From Lachnospiraceae bacterium (GTDB lineage: Bacteria; Bacillota; Clostridia; Lachnospirales; Lachnospiraceae): a stretch of 60,349 nucleotides of DNA. The notes beneath the pieces were generated by a model, which saw nothing but the letters and a program-made list of their open reading frames with translations, made no database searches and was not told the DNA's origin. Shown one piece after another: positions 32,960 through 41,160 of the stretch (the first letter of the stretch is position 1; every line of letters starts with the position of its first letter). The DNA is taken from NCBI GenBank assembly GCA_949383255.1, contig CASJPF010000023.1, forward strand, positions 1 through 60,349, read 5' to 3'. Position numbers and translations under genes: made by a program.

Positions 32960-33547
32960 ATGAAGAAAATTAAAAACATGAATATTGAAGAAGCAAAGGC
33001 AGTATATTTGAAATTTGAAGCAAAGCATCCACGCAATGATGATTTTGACATGAGTGGATTGCAGATAGGGCAGTATGAGGAACTTTTTAATAAAGCGGAT
33101 AAAGAAGCCTTTGTTTCTTTGCTTTATGATTTGTTCAACTATGGTTTTATGGCAGGATATAAGCAATCAGAAGCCGATTTGAAAACAAAGATTGATAAGC
33201 GTGTAAAGGACGATATGCACCGCCGCCTTTTGGAACTTATCTATTATCTGCCTTTTGGGTACAGAGCAGAATATTTCTATTGCATGATATCCTATCTATT
33301 GCCTGAAGATTGCTTTTATCTTATGCCGAACAGAATAACAAAACCAATGCTTGCAATCCGGGCAGAACGTGAGGAAAGAAAAGCAAAGCAAGAGCCAGAA
33401 CAGACCGCAGAGGAAAAACAAGCCGGAGAATATCGCTGCAACATCACAAAAATGATACATGATATTGAAAATGTAGACTGGCTAATAAAGATTTACTCCT
33501 TTATCAAGGTATTTGCTGATGATAAGGAGGATATTGCTGATGAATAG
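32960..33547 (+). CDS. Unknown element protein (possible accessory gene)
   Basis: A 195-residue charged helical protein. FVSLLYDLFNYGFMAGYKQSEAD and the AEREERKAKQEPEQ linker are seen; C-terminal region ITKMIHDIENVDWLIKIYSFI. AGAAAGGAAG precedes the ATG. It lies between integrase and the right end, where satellites often carry cargo. No function assigned. It overlaps the following gene by 8 bases. Confidence 0.65.
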   Translation: MKKIKNMNIEEAKAVYLKFEAKHPRNDDFDMSGLQIGQYEELFNKADKEAFVSLLYDLFNYGFMAGYKQSEADLKTKIDKRVKDDMHRRLLELIYYLPFGYRAEYFYCMISYLLPEDCFYLMPNRITKPMLAIRAEREERKAKQEPEQTAEEKQAGEYRCNITKMIHDIENVDWLIKIYSFIKVFADDKEDIADE

Positions 33548-33707
33548 AACTGACATAGCAAGAGCAATAGCCGAAGATTTATTGAATAATGATGTATTGG
33601 ACGAAAATAACTTCTCTTATGATACTTTTGCCATTCTTGAATATGTCCAGAATATTATTTTAGAACATTTAAAGGACTATTCCTTACTATCTGGCATAAT
33701 ATTCTAA
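33540..33707 (+). CDS. Small element protein, unknown
   Basis: A 55-residue acidic protein, MNRTDIARAIAEDLLNNDVL, starting at ATG 33540 behind AAGGAGG (the longer frame from 33513 is inside the SD region). Coupled to the preceding gene. Confidence 0.6.
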   Translation: MNRTDIARAIAEDLLNNDVLDENNFSYDTFAILEYVQNIILEHLKDYSLLSGIIF

Positions 33708-33741
33708 AAATAGTATAACTGTTACATAAAACCGTATCAGA

Positions 33742-33770
33742 GGGTGTCTGTAATATGCAGATGCCCTTTA
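33742..33770 (+). terminator. Terminator after the accessory genes
   Basis: GGGTGTCTG and CAGATGCCC (two wobble pairs) around TAATATG, followed by TTTACTC. Ends the rightward transcript. Confidence 0.55.
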
Positions 33771-33776
33771 CTCATT

Positions 33777-33825
33777 CTAAGAGAGAAAAACCGCTACCCT
33801 CCTACTTCGGGTAACGGCCTCTTAG
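33777..33825. terminator. Second hairpin near the right end
   Basis: CTAAGAG/CTCTTAG outer arms with inner CCGCTACCC/GGGTAACGG. It lies just past the stop of the minus-strand 45-residue gene and could serve both strands. Confidence 0.6.
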
Positions 33826-33963
33826 TCAACGCCTTTTCAAAAAAGCTACTACTGCCATAGTAATATTCGCTGTCAATGAAACAAGCAATCCTATAGCTAG
33901 AATTTTCTTACCCTTTCTTTCATGCCTTAACATCTCCATCGCTAAGCCTTCTGGTCTTTCCAT
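33826..33963 (-). CDS. 45-residue single-span membrane protein
   Basis: Starts MERPEGLAMEMLRHERKGKK, continues ILAIGLLVSLTANITMAVVAFL and ends KRR: a charged N terminus and one membrane helix. AAAAAGGAGGAAAC lies upstream, a strong ribosome site. Holin-like size but function unknown. The only minus-strand gene at the right end of the element. Confidence 0.65.
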   Translation of the reverse strand: MERPEGLAMEMLRHERKGKKILAIGLLVSLTANITMAVVAFLKRR

Positions 33964-34026
33964 TATAGTTTCCTCCTTTTTCATATTTTGGCTATATTAT
34001 TGCACCTAACAGTACCAAAAACAATG

Positions 34027-34063
34027 TCATGTTTTTGTCATAGAATTATCATGTTTTTATCAT
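34027..34063. repeat. Two 15-base direct repeats inside the right end
   Basis: TCATGTTTTTGTCAT (34027) and TCATGTTTTTATCAT (34049) are 22 bases apart, two helical turns. Possibly Xis or integrase accessory sites; no equivalent at the left end. Confidence 0.5.
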
Positions 34064-34072
34064 TCTATTTTT

Positions 34073-34091
34073 GTGTGCTACCTGTGTGCTA
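34073..34091. other. Right integrase arm-type sites
   Basis: GTGTGCTA at 34073 and 34084, the same words and 11-base spacing as at the left end (22121, 22132). Confidence 0.55.
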
Positions 34092-34104
34092 CGTGGCAAA
34101 ATTT

Positions 34105-34139
34105 AAGGCTACCGCTGACAATTCACATCAACGATAGCC
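34105..34139 (-). terminator. Element-supplied replacement terminator for the GGGtGRT gene
   Basis: On the minus strand GGGCTATCGTTGA pairs with TCAGCGGTAGCCTT, 20 bases after the gene's present stop. Its arm is nearly identical to the displaced original at 21977-22016. Confidence 0.65.
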
Positions 34140-34158
34140 CTTGATTTTACTGCATCTC

Positions 34159-35175
34159 TTAGAACTTCCCTGCCTTCGCTGCTTCCTCTATCGAAACTGC
34201 AACTGCAACTGTAGCGCCAACCATAGGATTATTACCCATACCGATAAGTCCCATCATTTCGACATGCGCTGGAACAGATGAAGAACCTGCAAACTGTGCA
34301 TCAGAATGCATACGACCCAATGTATCTGTCATACCATAAGAAGCCGGACCTGCTGCCATATTATCTGGGTGAAGTGTACGGCCTGTACCACCGCCAGAAG
34401 CCACTGAGAAATACTTCTTGCCAGCTTCTACTCTTTCTTTTTTGTATGTACCTGCAACTGGGTGCTGGAATCTTGTAGGATTAGTTGAATTTCCTGTAAT
34501 GGATACATCAACGTTCTCTTTCCACATAATTGCAACGCCTTCACAAACATCATTTGCACCATAGCAGTTTACTTTACCACGAGGTCCCTCTGGATCAGAG
34601 TAAGATTTTCTAAATACTTCTTTTACTGTATTTGTATAAGGATCATATTCTGTCTCTACAAAAGTAAATCCATTAATACGTGCAATAATTTCCGCTGCAT
34701 CTTTTCCAAGACCATTTAAAATGACGCGAAGCGGTTTTTGACGAACTTTGTTTGCCTTTTCAGCAATTCCAATAGCGCCTTCAGCAGCCGCAAAGGACTC
34801 ATGTCCAGCTAGGAAACAAAAACAATCTGTTTCTTCTTCCAAAAGCATTTTTCCTAAATTTCCATGTCCAAGGCCTACTTTACGGTTGTCTGCTACAGAT
34901 CCAGGAATACAGAATGCTTGAAGTCCTTCTCCAATTGCTGCTGCCGCATCTGCTGCCTTTCTGCAACCTTTTTTAATTGCGATTGCTGCACCTACTGTAT
35001 AAGCCCAGCAAGCATTTTCAAAACAAATTGGCTGAATTTTCTTAACTTGATCATACACATCAAGACCTGCGTCTTTTGTAATCTTTTCAGCCTCTTCAAT
35101 GGAATTAATACCATAGCTCTTTAAAACTTCGGTAATCTTATCTATTCTTCTTTCATAGGACTCGAATAATGCCAT
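34159..35175 (-). CDS. GGGtGRT protein
   Basis: A 338-residue protein named for its ASGGGTGRTLHPDN motif (about 272-285). Conserved blocks include GLGHGNLGKMLLEEETDCFCF, LNGLGKDAAEIIARINGF and GNSTNPTRFQHPVAGTYKKE. Function unknown; it is nearly always beside a NifU-like scaffold, as here (2 bases apart), hinting at an Fe-S or sulfur-linked role. Its last 14 codons now come from the integrated element. GGTAAAATAAT precedes the start. The element target choice leaves the gene intact. Confidence 0.88.
   Translation of the reverse strand: MALFESYERRIDKITEVLKSYGINSIEEAEKITKDAGLDVYDQVKKIQPICFENACWAYTVGAAIAIKKGCRKAADAAAAIGEGLQAFCIPGSVADNRKVGLGHGNLGKMLLEEETDCFCFLAGHESFAAAEGAIGIAEKANKVRQKPLRVILNGLGKDAAEIIARINGFTFVETEYDPYTNTVKEVFRKSYSDPEGPRGKVNCYGANDVCEGVAIMWKENVDVSITGNSTNPTRFQHPVAGTYKKERVEAGKKYFSVASGGGTGRTLHPDNMAAGPASYGMTDTLGRMHSDAQFAGSSSVPAHVEMMGLIGMGNNPMVGATVAVAVSIEEAAKAGKF
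34175..34203. repeat. Right attachment site of the element
   Basis: Direct repeat of 22061-22089, inside the last codons of the GGGtGRT gene. The exact 20 bp is 34175-34194. Confidence 0.85.
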
Positions 35176-35177
35176 AA

Positions 35178-35882
35178 TTATTTTACCTCCTTATCTGTTC
35201 TAGGATCAATAATCTTAACAGCATCTGCAACACGCCCATACTGACCTGAAGCCTTCTCCCATGCTGTATTTGGGTCATCACCCTTCTTAATAAAATCAGT
35301 CATTTTGCCAAGACTTACAAACTTGTAACCAATAATCTTATCATCAGCGTCAAGAGCGATACCTGTAACATAACCTTCTGCCATCTCAAGATAACGAGGA
35401 CCTTTCTTCAAAGTACCATACATTGTACCAACCTGACTTCTTAAACCTTTACCTAAATCTTCAAGTCCTGCACCTACAGGAAGTCCTTCTTCCGAGAAAG
35501 CAGACTGAGAACGTCCGTATACAATTTGCAAAAACAGTTCTCTCATAGCCGTATTGATCGCATCGCACACAAGGTCTGTATTTAATGCCTCCATAACGGT
35601 TCTGCCCGGAAGTAGCTCTGCTGCCATCGCTGCAGAATGTGTCATACCTGAGCATCCAATTGTCTCAACTAATGCTTCTTGAATAATGCCTTCTTTTACA
35701 TTCAGGGACAACTTACAAGCACCTTGCTGTGGCGCACACCAGCCTACGCCATGTGTAAAACCAGAGATGTCTTTTACTTCCTTAGCCTTTACCCATTTCG
35801 CCTCTTCTGGAATTGGTGCACAACCATGATTACCGTCGCGTGCTACTACACACATTTCTTCAATTTCTTTTGAATAAATCAT
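35178..35882 (-). CDS. NifU-like iron-sulfur scaffold protein
   Basis: A 234-residue protein with a NifU_N/IscU-like fold: GVGWCAPQQGACKLSL, TIGCSGMTHSAAMAAELL and LVCDAINTAMRELF supply the conserved cysteines. Unlike IscU it has a long C-terminal extension (YLEMAEGYVTGIALDADDKIIGYKFVSL). It likely assembles or carries Fe-S clusters for the GGGtGRT protein; inference from constant pairing. AAAGGAGTTTTCAC precedes the ATG. Confidence 0.85.
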   Translation of the reverse strand: MIYSKEIEEMCVVARDGNHGCAPIPEEAKWVKAKEVKDISGFTHGVGWCAPQQGACKLSLNVKEGIIQEALVETIGCSGMTHSAAMAAELLPGRTVMEALNTDLVCDAINTAMRELFLQIVYGRSQSAFSEEGLPVGAGLEDLGKGLRSQVGTMYGTLKKGPRYLEMAEGYVTGIALDADDKIIGYKFVSLGKMTDFIKKGDDPNTAWEKASGQYGRVADAVKIIDPRTDKEVK

Positions 35883-35921
35883 GTGAAAACTCCTTTCGAT
35901 TACTTAACTTTTATTTTGAAT

Positions 35922-35946
35922 GTGTGACATAAGTCTCACATTTCTG
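35922..35946. promoter_or_regulatory. Palindrome in the NifU-like leader
   Basis: AATGTGTGA and TCTCACATT are near-perfect inverted halves around CATAAG-like spacer. It may be an operator (TGTGA-N8-TCACA type) or a leader hairpin. It lies about 45 bases before the start codon, downstream of the predicted transcription start. Confidence 0.4.
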
Positions 35947-36050
35947 ACACAAAAACTGTATAGGAATCTTAACAAACATTTTTTTGCATTTTGTAAAAGC
36001 TGCTTTGAAATATTACCTACATATTGATATTTTCGCACATTTTTAGAAAA

Positions 36051-36080
36051 ATAGCAATTAAAAATTCGTAATTTTGTCAA
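36051..36080 (-). promoter_or_regulatory. Promoter of the NifU-like/GGGtGRT operon
   Basis: On the minus strand TTGACA (36080-36075), 18 bases, TGCTAT (36056-36051). A second TTGACA lies nine bases upstream. It implies a leader of about 160 bases. Confidence 0.5.
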
Positions 36081-36125
36081 AAAATTGTCAAAAGTGGCAA
36101 TAAGAAAAAACAAAAACACATTATT

Positions 36126-36791
36126 TTATTTTTTTGCTACAATTTCTCCCTGATTTTTATAAATACTATTTGCCTCAATATATCCTCTAACCATAGAAGT
36201 TGGATAAATGTTAGAATTGCGTCCAATTACCGTTCCTGGATTCAGTACACTGTTACAGCCAACTTCCACATTATCGCCAAGCATTGCACCCATCTTTTTT
36301 AATCCAGTTTCTATATTTCCATAAGGAGATTTTACAACAACCAGCGTCTTGTCACTTTTTACATTAGAAGTAATAGAACCAGCACCCATATGCGATTTAT
36401 AACCAAGAATGCTATCCCCTACATAATTATAATGTGGTACTTGAACCTTATTAAACAAAATTACATTCTTTAACTCTGTAGAATTTCCAACAACAGCACC
36501 TTTTCCAACAATAGCATTGCCTCTAATAAATGCGCAATGGCGAATTTCCGCTTCTTCGTCAATAATACATGGTCCATTAATATACGCAGTTGGTGCAACT
36601 ATTGCAGATCTTGCAATCCAAATATTCTCGCCACGTTTTTCATATTTGTCAGCAGAAAGTGTTTCTCCCAACGCTACAATATATGCTCCAATTTTAGGCA
36701 ATAGTTCCCACGGATAAACAGCTCCTTGAAAAAGCGATGCCGCTAATGTTTCCTCTAAATTGTAAAGATTTTTGATTTGCAATTGTTCCAT
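36126..36791 (-). CDS. Left-handed beta-helix (hexapeptide) acyltransferase-like protein
   Basis: A 221-residue protein built of hexapeptide repeats (ARSAIVAPTAYINGPCIIDEEAEIRHCAFIRGNAIVGKGAVVGNSTELKNVIL), the fold of GlmU-type acetyltransferases. HYNYVGDSILGYKSHMGAGSI is like the GlmU active-site region. No uridylyltransferase domain precedes it. Annotated relatives are sometimes called UDP-N-acetylglucosamine pyrophosphorylase-related; the true acceptor is unknown. Confidence 0.8.
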   Translation of the reverse strand: MEQLQIKNLYNLEETLAASLFQGAVYPWELLPKIGAYIVALGETLSADKYEKRGENIWIARSAIVAPTAYINGPCIIDEEAEIRHCAFIRGNAIVGKGAVVGNSTELKNVILFNKVQVPHYNYVGDSILGYKSHMGAGSITSNVKSDKTLVVVKSPYGNIETGLKKMGAMLGDNVEVGCNSVLNPGTVIGRNSNIYPTSMVRGYIEANSIYKNQGEIVAKK

Positions 36792-36850
36792 TATTTTGAT
36801 TCTCCTTTATATACATATAATTTAAAGTCTTGTTTTTCAGAAACCATAAA

Positions 36851-39800
36851 TTAGGATTCTGTTGGTTCTTCTACTGCCCCAGCCATCAAAGATGCCCAAT
36901 ATTCGTCTGACACAGGCTCATCATCAAGCCATGACTGTGATATAGACAATGTACTTTCTGCTGTTGATGAATTTAGATTATCAAAGTCAAATTGTATTTT
37001 TTCATCAATATATTTTAAATAAGCATCAAATGGATTGCCTGTTTTTGATAGAAAGCCCGTTAATTTATCCTTCGTTTTTCCGTCTGTAAATAACTCCTGC
37101 ATAATTTCTTCTGTAAGCGGAAGTTGTGCAATCGTATGCCCAATTCTAAATCCACACACACATTCATAATACCATTGACTCTTTTTTAGTCTATGCGCAT
37201 TACATCTTGGACATGCAAGATTTGTATCGATTGGTTCTGGTCTATCTGGAAAATCAAATATTACTTGTCCATTCTCAACAAGTTTAAGTACAGCATTAAA
37301 TTTACTACCACTCTTTGATAGAAAACCTTCTATTATATCAGTTCTTTTCTGATTCAGCAATTGTTTAACAATCGTATCTGAAATTTTAACACCAGCAATC
37401 TTATTATTAATAAAAAAACGACAGCTATGCTCTACATCATTTTTATTATAGTTAGAACAACCATAACCAAATGGAGTCTTAACAACTTCCCCACCACATA
37501 ACGGACAAACCACATCTTTTAACTTTTGCTGTTCAATATCATCAAAATCAAATTTCAAGCCTGTAATCTTGCCCGTTTTATCATGATTGAAAATAATGCG
37601 TGCATCAAACTTTTTCCCTGATTTAGATTTAAATCCTCGTATTGTTGAAGTTTTTCCATTTGTTAACAGTTCCTTAATTTGTGTCTCAGAAATATCTTTT
37701 CCTGCCATTTTACCAATAGAAAATTTACAACTGTTTTCCTCTAATTTATTATAATTTGCACAGCCATAGCCAAAAGATGTCTGAACAATCTCTCCACCAC
37801 ACAAAGGGCAAACTACATCTTTGATTTTTTTAACTTCTACCTTTTCAAAATTAAAATTAACAGTATGTTTTCCAGTATCATCTTTTTCTAAAACTAAAAC
37901 TGCATCAAATTTTTTGCCCGATTTTCCTTTAAAACCTCGTATTGTCTCAGTAATACCATTATTTATAAGGTCTTTCACCTGCGCTGGTGTGAGTTCTTTC
38001 TCTGCAATTTTCCCAATCGCAAATTTACAGCTATCTGGTACTTGTGAATCATAATTTGCACAACCATAGCCAAAACCCTTTATCATAATCTGTCCACCAC
38101 AATCTGGACAAACCACATCTTCTAATATTTGCGGTTCTATTTGAGAAAAATCAAAGTTAATTTCAGTTTTTCCATCTTCATTTTTATGCAAAACTAACGC
38201 TGCATCAAACTTTTTCTTTTGTTTTGATACAAAGCCACTTAATACCGCTGTATGTCCTTCTTTAATCAATGCAATACATTCCTCGTCGGATAAATCTTTT
38301 CCAGCAATTGTTCCAATTGCAAAATTACAGCCGTTTCCATCTTTCTGATAATTAGAACAACCATATCCAAACGAAGTTGTCACAATATCTCCACCGCATA
38401 ACGGACATTGAACATCTAATTTTCGTCGCGCTCCTAATCCTTTTGCGCCTTTTCCAGTAAACTGGCTAATTTGGGCAGCAATTTGATTTGTTAAATCTTT
38501 ATCGCGTATCCGTATTGTTTCTTTTCTAATAAAATCTTCTAATTTCGCACGATAATCATTGATATCTACTGTTCCATTTGTAATGCCATCTAATCCTTTT
38601 TCCCAAGAAGCAGTCATCTGCGGATTTAAAAGCGCAGGAACCGTTATTGCGACAACCTCATATACCATTTCGCCAAAATTTTGTGGTGTAATAATCTGTG
38701 TTTTTTGATTAAGATTTAGATAGCCAATACGAATAAGTTTCTTAATAATCTCCGCACGCGTCGCACTTGTACCAATACCAGAGCCTTTTATCTGAGCGCG
38801 AAGCTCTTCATCTTCAATAAGTTGCCCTGCATTTTCCATCGCAAGAATCATAGACCCAGATGTATATCTTTTTGGTGGAGAAGTTTTGCTATCTCTCACT
38901 TCAAAAGCATTGACACTTAGGATATCACCTTGTTTTAGTGTATCTGCCAACGCAAGTAATTTTTTAGAATAATTTTTCTTTTCCTTATTCGTATCTTCTA
39001 CAGTTTCATCTGGTTTAGTTTGAGCTGCCTTATTGGAACTATCAGTATTTTCGTCTTCATCGGCATCTTCAAGCGTTTTTCCCATAACTTCAAGAAATCC
39101 AAGAACTTTAAGTACCTTTGCAGAAGCAAACAAAGATTCTTTTTCTATGCCTATAACAAGCTTTAATGTTTGATATTCCGCTGGGGGATAAAAAATACTT
39201 AGAAAACGCCGCACAATTAGCTCAAAAACTTTACTTTGAAGCGGTGTCAATGTTCCTAATTCTGTTAATTGCCCTGTTGGAATAATAGCATAATGGTCAG
39301 TAACTTTATTATCATCTGTATATTGCGTCTTTGCAATCTTTGCATAAAGTTTATGAGACAAAATATGGTCAGTAAATTGTTGTGTTGGCGTATAACCTTT
39401 TAATTGACTTAAATTTTTATCAATTTCATTTGCAACTGCAGTAGTCAATACTCTTGCATCTGTTCGAGGATATGTAGTTAATTTTTTTTCATACAAATCT
39501 TGTGCAATCTGTAATGTTTGATCGGGACTAATTTTAAAACGTTTGGTGCACTCTGCCTGCAATTCTGCCAAATTAAATAATAAAGGGGCTTTTTTCTTAG
39601 AAATACCTTTCTCTAAAGTCTTGACAATAGCTTCTTTTCCATCAAGTGAAGAAATTAGAGCTTCTGCGTCTTCTTTTTCTTTAAAACCATTTTCTTTATA
39701 AAGTTTTGTAGATTCAAAATACATAGAACCTTCTACTGCTTTCCATTCTGCTTCAATATTAACATCAGTGAAATCTCCAACCACTCTATAAAAAAAAGTT

Positions 39801-40474
39801 TCCTGAAAATTACGTATTTCGCGTTCTCTATGAACAACCATACCAAGAACACAAGTCATTACCCTTCCAATTGCAATTGCAGTATAATTTTTTGTCGCTG
39901 CAGCATCATTTAAAAGTTTTCCATATTTAACAGACATAACACGTGAAAAATTAATTCCCATAGCATAGTCTTCTATGGAACGCATAATACCAGATTTTCC
40001 TAAATTTTCATAGGCAGACATTGGCTTTGCCTGTGCCATTCCTCGTTTAATCTCTGTTTCTGTCTGCGAGTCAATCCATACACGAAATTCTTGCATTCCT
40101 TGACGAACACCACCAAAATTGCGAATATTTTCCTCGATTGTTTGTCCTTCTTTTCCAGAGTCCCCCGCCCAGTACACTGCATCAATATCCTCGCGTTGTA
40201 GCAATGTATGAACAATATCATATTGTTGTTTCACATTTTTAATGACACCATATTTATATTTTTCTGGTAAAAATGGCAAATCTTGTAATACCCATTTTTT
40301 GTACCGATCATCATATTCCTCGGGATAAACCATCTCCACCAAATGCCCAACACACCATGTTATAACATAAGTATTATTTTCAATATATCCATTATGTTTT
40401 CCTGATACCTGAAAAACTTTCGCATATTCCTGTGCAACAGAAGGCTTTTCAGTTATAATCAGTTTCTTTCCCAA
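36851..40474 (-). CDS. topB: DNA topoisomerase III with extended zinc-repeat tail
   Basis: A type IA topoisomerase of about 1207 residues. TOPRIM domain KKLIITEKPSVAQEYAK and WAGDSGKEGQTIEENI (about 100), active-site tyrosine in KKLTTYPRTDARVLT (about 335), GIGTSATRAEIIKKL (about 555). After residue about 690, five cysteine modules (four of CPLCGG...FGYGCSNY type and a last CPRCNAHRL...CVCGF) alternate with SGFxSKxGKKFDA units. Typical TopB is about 700 residues. Start is TTG 40474 behind AAGGAGGAG; the longer TTG at 40501 lacks a ribosome site. It decatenates DNA. Confidence 0.93.
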   Translation of the reverse strand: MGKKLIITEKPSVAQEYAKVFQVSGKHNGYIENNTYVITWCVGHLVEMVYPEEYDDRYKKWVLQDLPFLPEKYKYGVIKNVKQQYDIVHTLLQREDIDAVYWAGDSGKEGQTIEENIRNFGGVRQGMQEFRVWIDSQTETEIKRGMAQAKPMSAYENLGKSGIMRSIEDYAMGINFSRVMSVKYGKLLNDAAATKNYTAIAIGRVMTCVLGMVVHREREIRNFQETFFYRVVGDFTDVNIEAEWKAVEGSMYFESTKLYKENGFKEKEDAEALISSLDGKEAIVKTLEKGISKKKAPLLFNLAELQAECTKRFKISPDQTLQIAQDLYEKKLTTYPRTDARVLTTAVANEIDKNLSQLKGYTPTQQFTDHILSHKLYAKIAKTQYTDDNKVTDHYAIIPTGQLTELGTLTPLQSKVFELIVRRFLSIFYPPAEYQTLKLVIGIEKESLFASAKVLKVLGFLEVMGKTLEDADEDENTDSSNKAAQTKPDETVEDTNKEKKNYSKKLLALADTLKQGDILSVNAFEVRDSKTSPPKRYTSGSMILAMENAGQLIEDEELRAQIKGSGIGTSATRAEIIKKLIRIGYLNLNQKTQIITPQNFGEMVYEVVAITVPALLNPQMTASWEKGLDGITNGTVDINDYRAKLEDFIRKETIRIRDKDLTNQIAAQISQFTGKGAKGLGARRKLDVQCPLCGGDIVTTSFGYGCSNYQKDGNGCNFAIGTIAGKDLSDEECIALIKEGHTAVLSGFVSKQKKKFDAALVLHKNEDGKTEINFDFSQIEPQILEDVVCPDCGGQIMIKGFGYGCANYDSQVPDSCKFAIGKIAEKELTPAQVKDLINNGITETIRGFKGKSGKKFDAVLVLEKDDTGKHTVNFNFEKVEVKKIKDVVCPLCGGEIVQTSFGYGCANYNKLEENSCKFSIGKMAGKDISETQIKELLTNGKTSTIRGFKSKSGKKFDARIIFNHDKTGKITGLKFDFDDIEQQKLKDVVCPLCGGEVVKTPFGYGCSNYNKNDVEHSCRFFINNKIAGVKISDTIVKQLLNQKRTDIIEGFLSKSGSKFNAVLKLVENGQVIFDFPDRPEPIDTNLACPRCNAHRLKKSQWYYECVCGFRIGHTIAQLPLTEEIMQELFTDGKTKDKLTGFLSKTGNPFDAYLKYIDEKIQFDFDNLNSSTAESTLSISQSWLDDEPVSDEYWASLMAGAVEEPTES

Positions 40475-40512
40475 ATTTTTTTCTCCTCCTTTTTGTTTCA
40501 AGGTATTCCAAT

Positions 40513-41073
40513 CTAATCACTTAACGAAGCTCCTATTATAACAAAACGATTCATCTGTTTATCATAAACACTCCAAAGTGCAGTACCCCACCAGTCTTTT
40601 CCATCATCAAAATAATTAGAAAATTCATCATTCCAAATATAAATTTCAAGTTCATTTCTAAATTGAATCGGAAAGAGCAAATCATTGATTCTATAAAAAT
40701 CTTCTTTTGAATATGTTGTGGGGTACGGTTGGTCTGAAAATGCTCTCCAATATGTCATATAAGATTCCGAAAAAGAAGATGTAATATCTCCCCAATGTTC
40801 ACTATCACAGAAAAAATCTTCTATGCTATATTTCACACAACACATTTTATTTTCGTCTACATAAAAATAAGGGTGTTCAAGAGAATTTCCAACACGCTTT
40901 CTTGTATTAAAAATTAATATTGCCTCAATCACAACTTTTTTATGAGATTCTTGTCCGCAATACTCATCATTAAAGGAAAGCAAAACGTAATCAAGCAAAA
41001 GCTCATTATATTCATTTGCTAAAATTGTATAAATATTATCTTCAATAAGCTCTCTCACATTAATTTCTTCCAT
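40513..41073 (-). CDS. Hypothetical protein, unknown family
   Basis: A 186-residue acidic protein: NVRELIEDNIYTILANEYNE, HPYFYVDENKMCCVKYSIEDFF and the C-terminal DWWGTALWSVYDKQMNRFVIIGAS. The aromatic-rich acidic make-up resembles immunity or SMI1-like proteins but I cannot place it. Lies 39 bases upstream of topB; coupling uncertain. Terminator at 41116 isolates it from asd. Confidence 0.65.
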   Translation of the reverse strand: MEEINVRELIEDNIYTILANEYNELLLDYVLLSFNDEYCGQESHKKVVIEAILIFNTRKRVGNSLEHPYFYVDENKMCCVKYSIEDFFCDSEHWGDITSSFSESYMTYWRAFSDQPYPTTYSKEDFYRINDLLFPIQFRNELEIYIWNDEFSNYFDDGKDWWGTALWSVYDKQMNRFVIIGASLSD

Positions 41074-41115
41074 TCTTCTTTGGTTGTTTCAATAACAATA
41101 AATGATAGATACGTC

Positions 41116-41144
41116 AAAAAGAGCAGCAATATACCGCTCTTTTT
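41116..41144 (-). terminator. Terminator after asd
   Basis: AAAAAGAGC and GCTCTTTTT arms around an 11-base loop; strong U-run on the minus strand. Ends the asd transcript. Confidence 0.85.
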
Positions 41145-41160
41145 CATTTATGTCATTATT

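Larger units (their letters stand above)
22061..34203. mobile_element. Integrated phage-satellite-like element (PICI-like), about 12.1 kb
   Basis: Bounded by imperfect 29-bp direct repeats at 22061-22089 and 34175-34203 within the 3' end of the GGGtGRT gene. Right part, plus strand: XRE-type repressor and tyrosine integrase. A long minus-strand block diverges from them: small HTH proteins, TOPRIM primase/SF3 helicase, HNH protein, small-terminase-like protein, several small unknowns, serine recombinase, sigma factor; hicAB reads oppositely within it. No large terminase, portal, capsid, tail, lysis, relaxase or T4SS genes. Int/repressor divergence, primase-helicase and TerS without structural genes is the plan of phage-inducible chromosomal islands. 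A degenerate ICE or defective prophage is the alternative. Confidence 0.75.

Noticed and set aside
22046..34203. Integrative conjugative element
   Set aside because: No relaxase, coupling ATPase, VirB4-like or other transfer gene; size and gene set fit a satellite better.
22046..34203. Complete prophage
   Set aside because: No large terminase, portal, capsid, tail or lysis genes in 12 kb.
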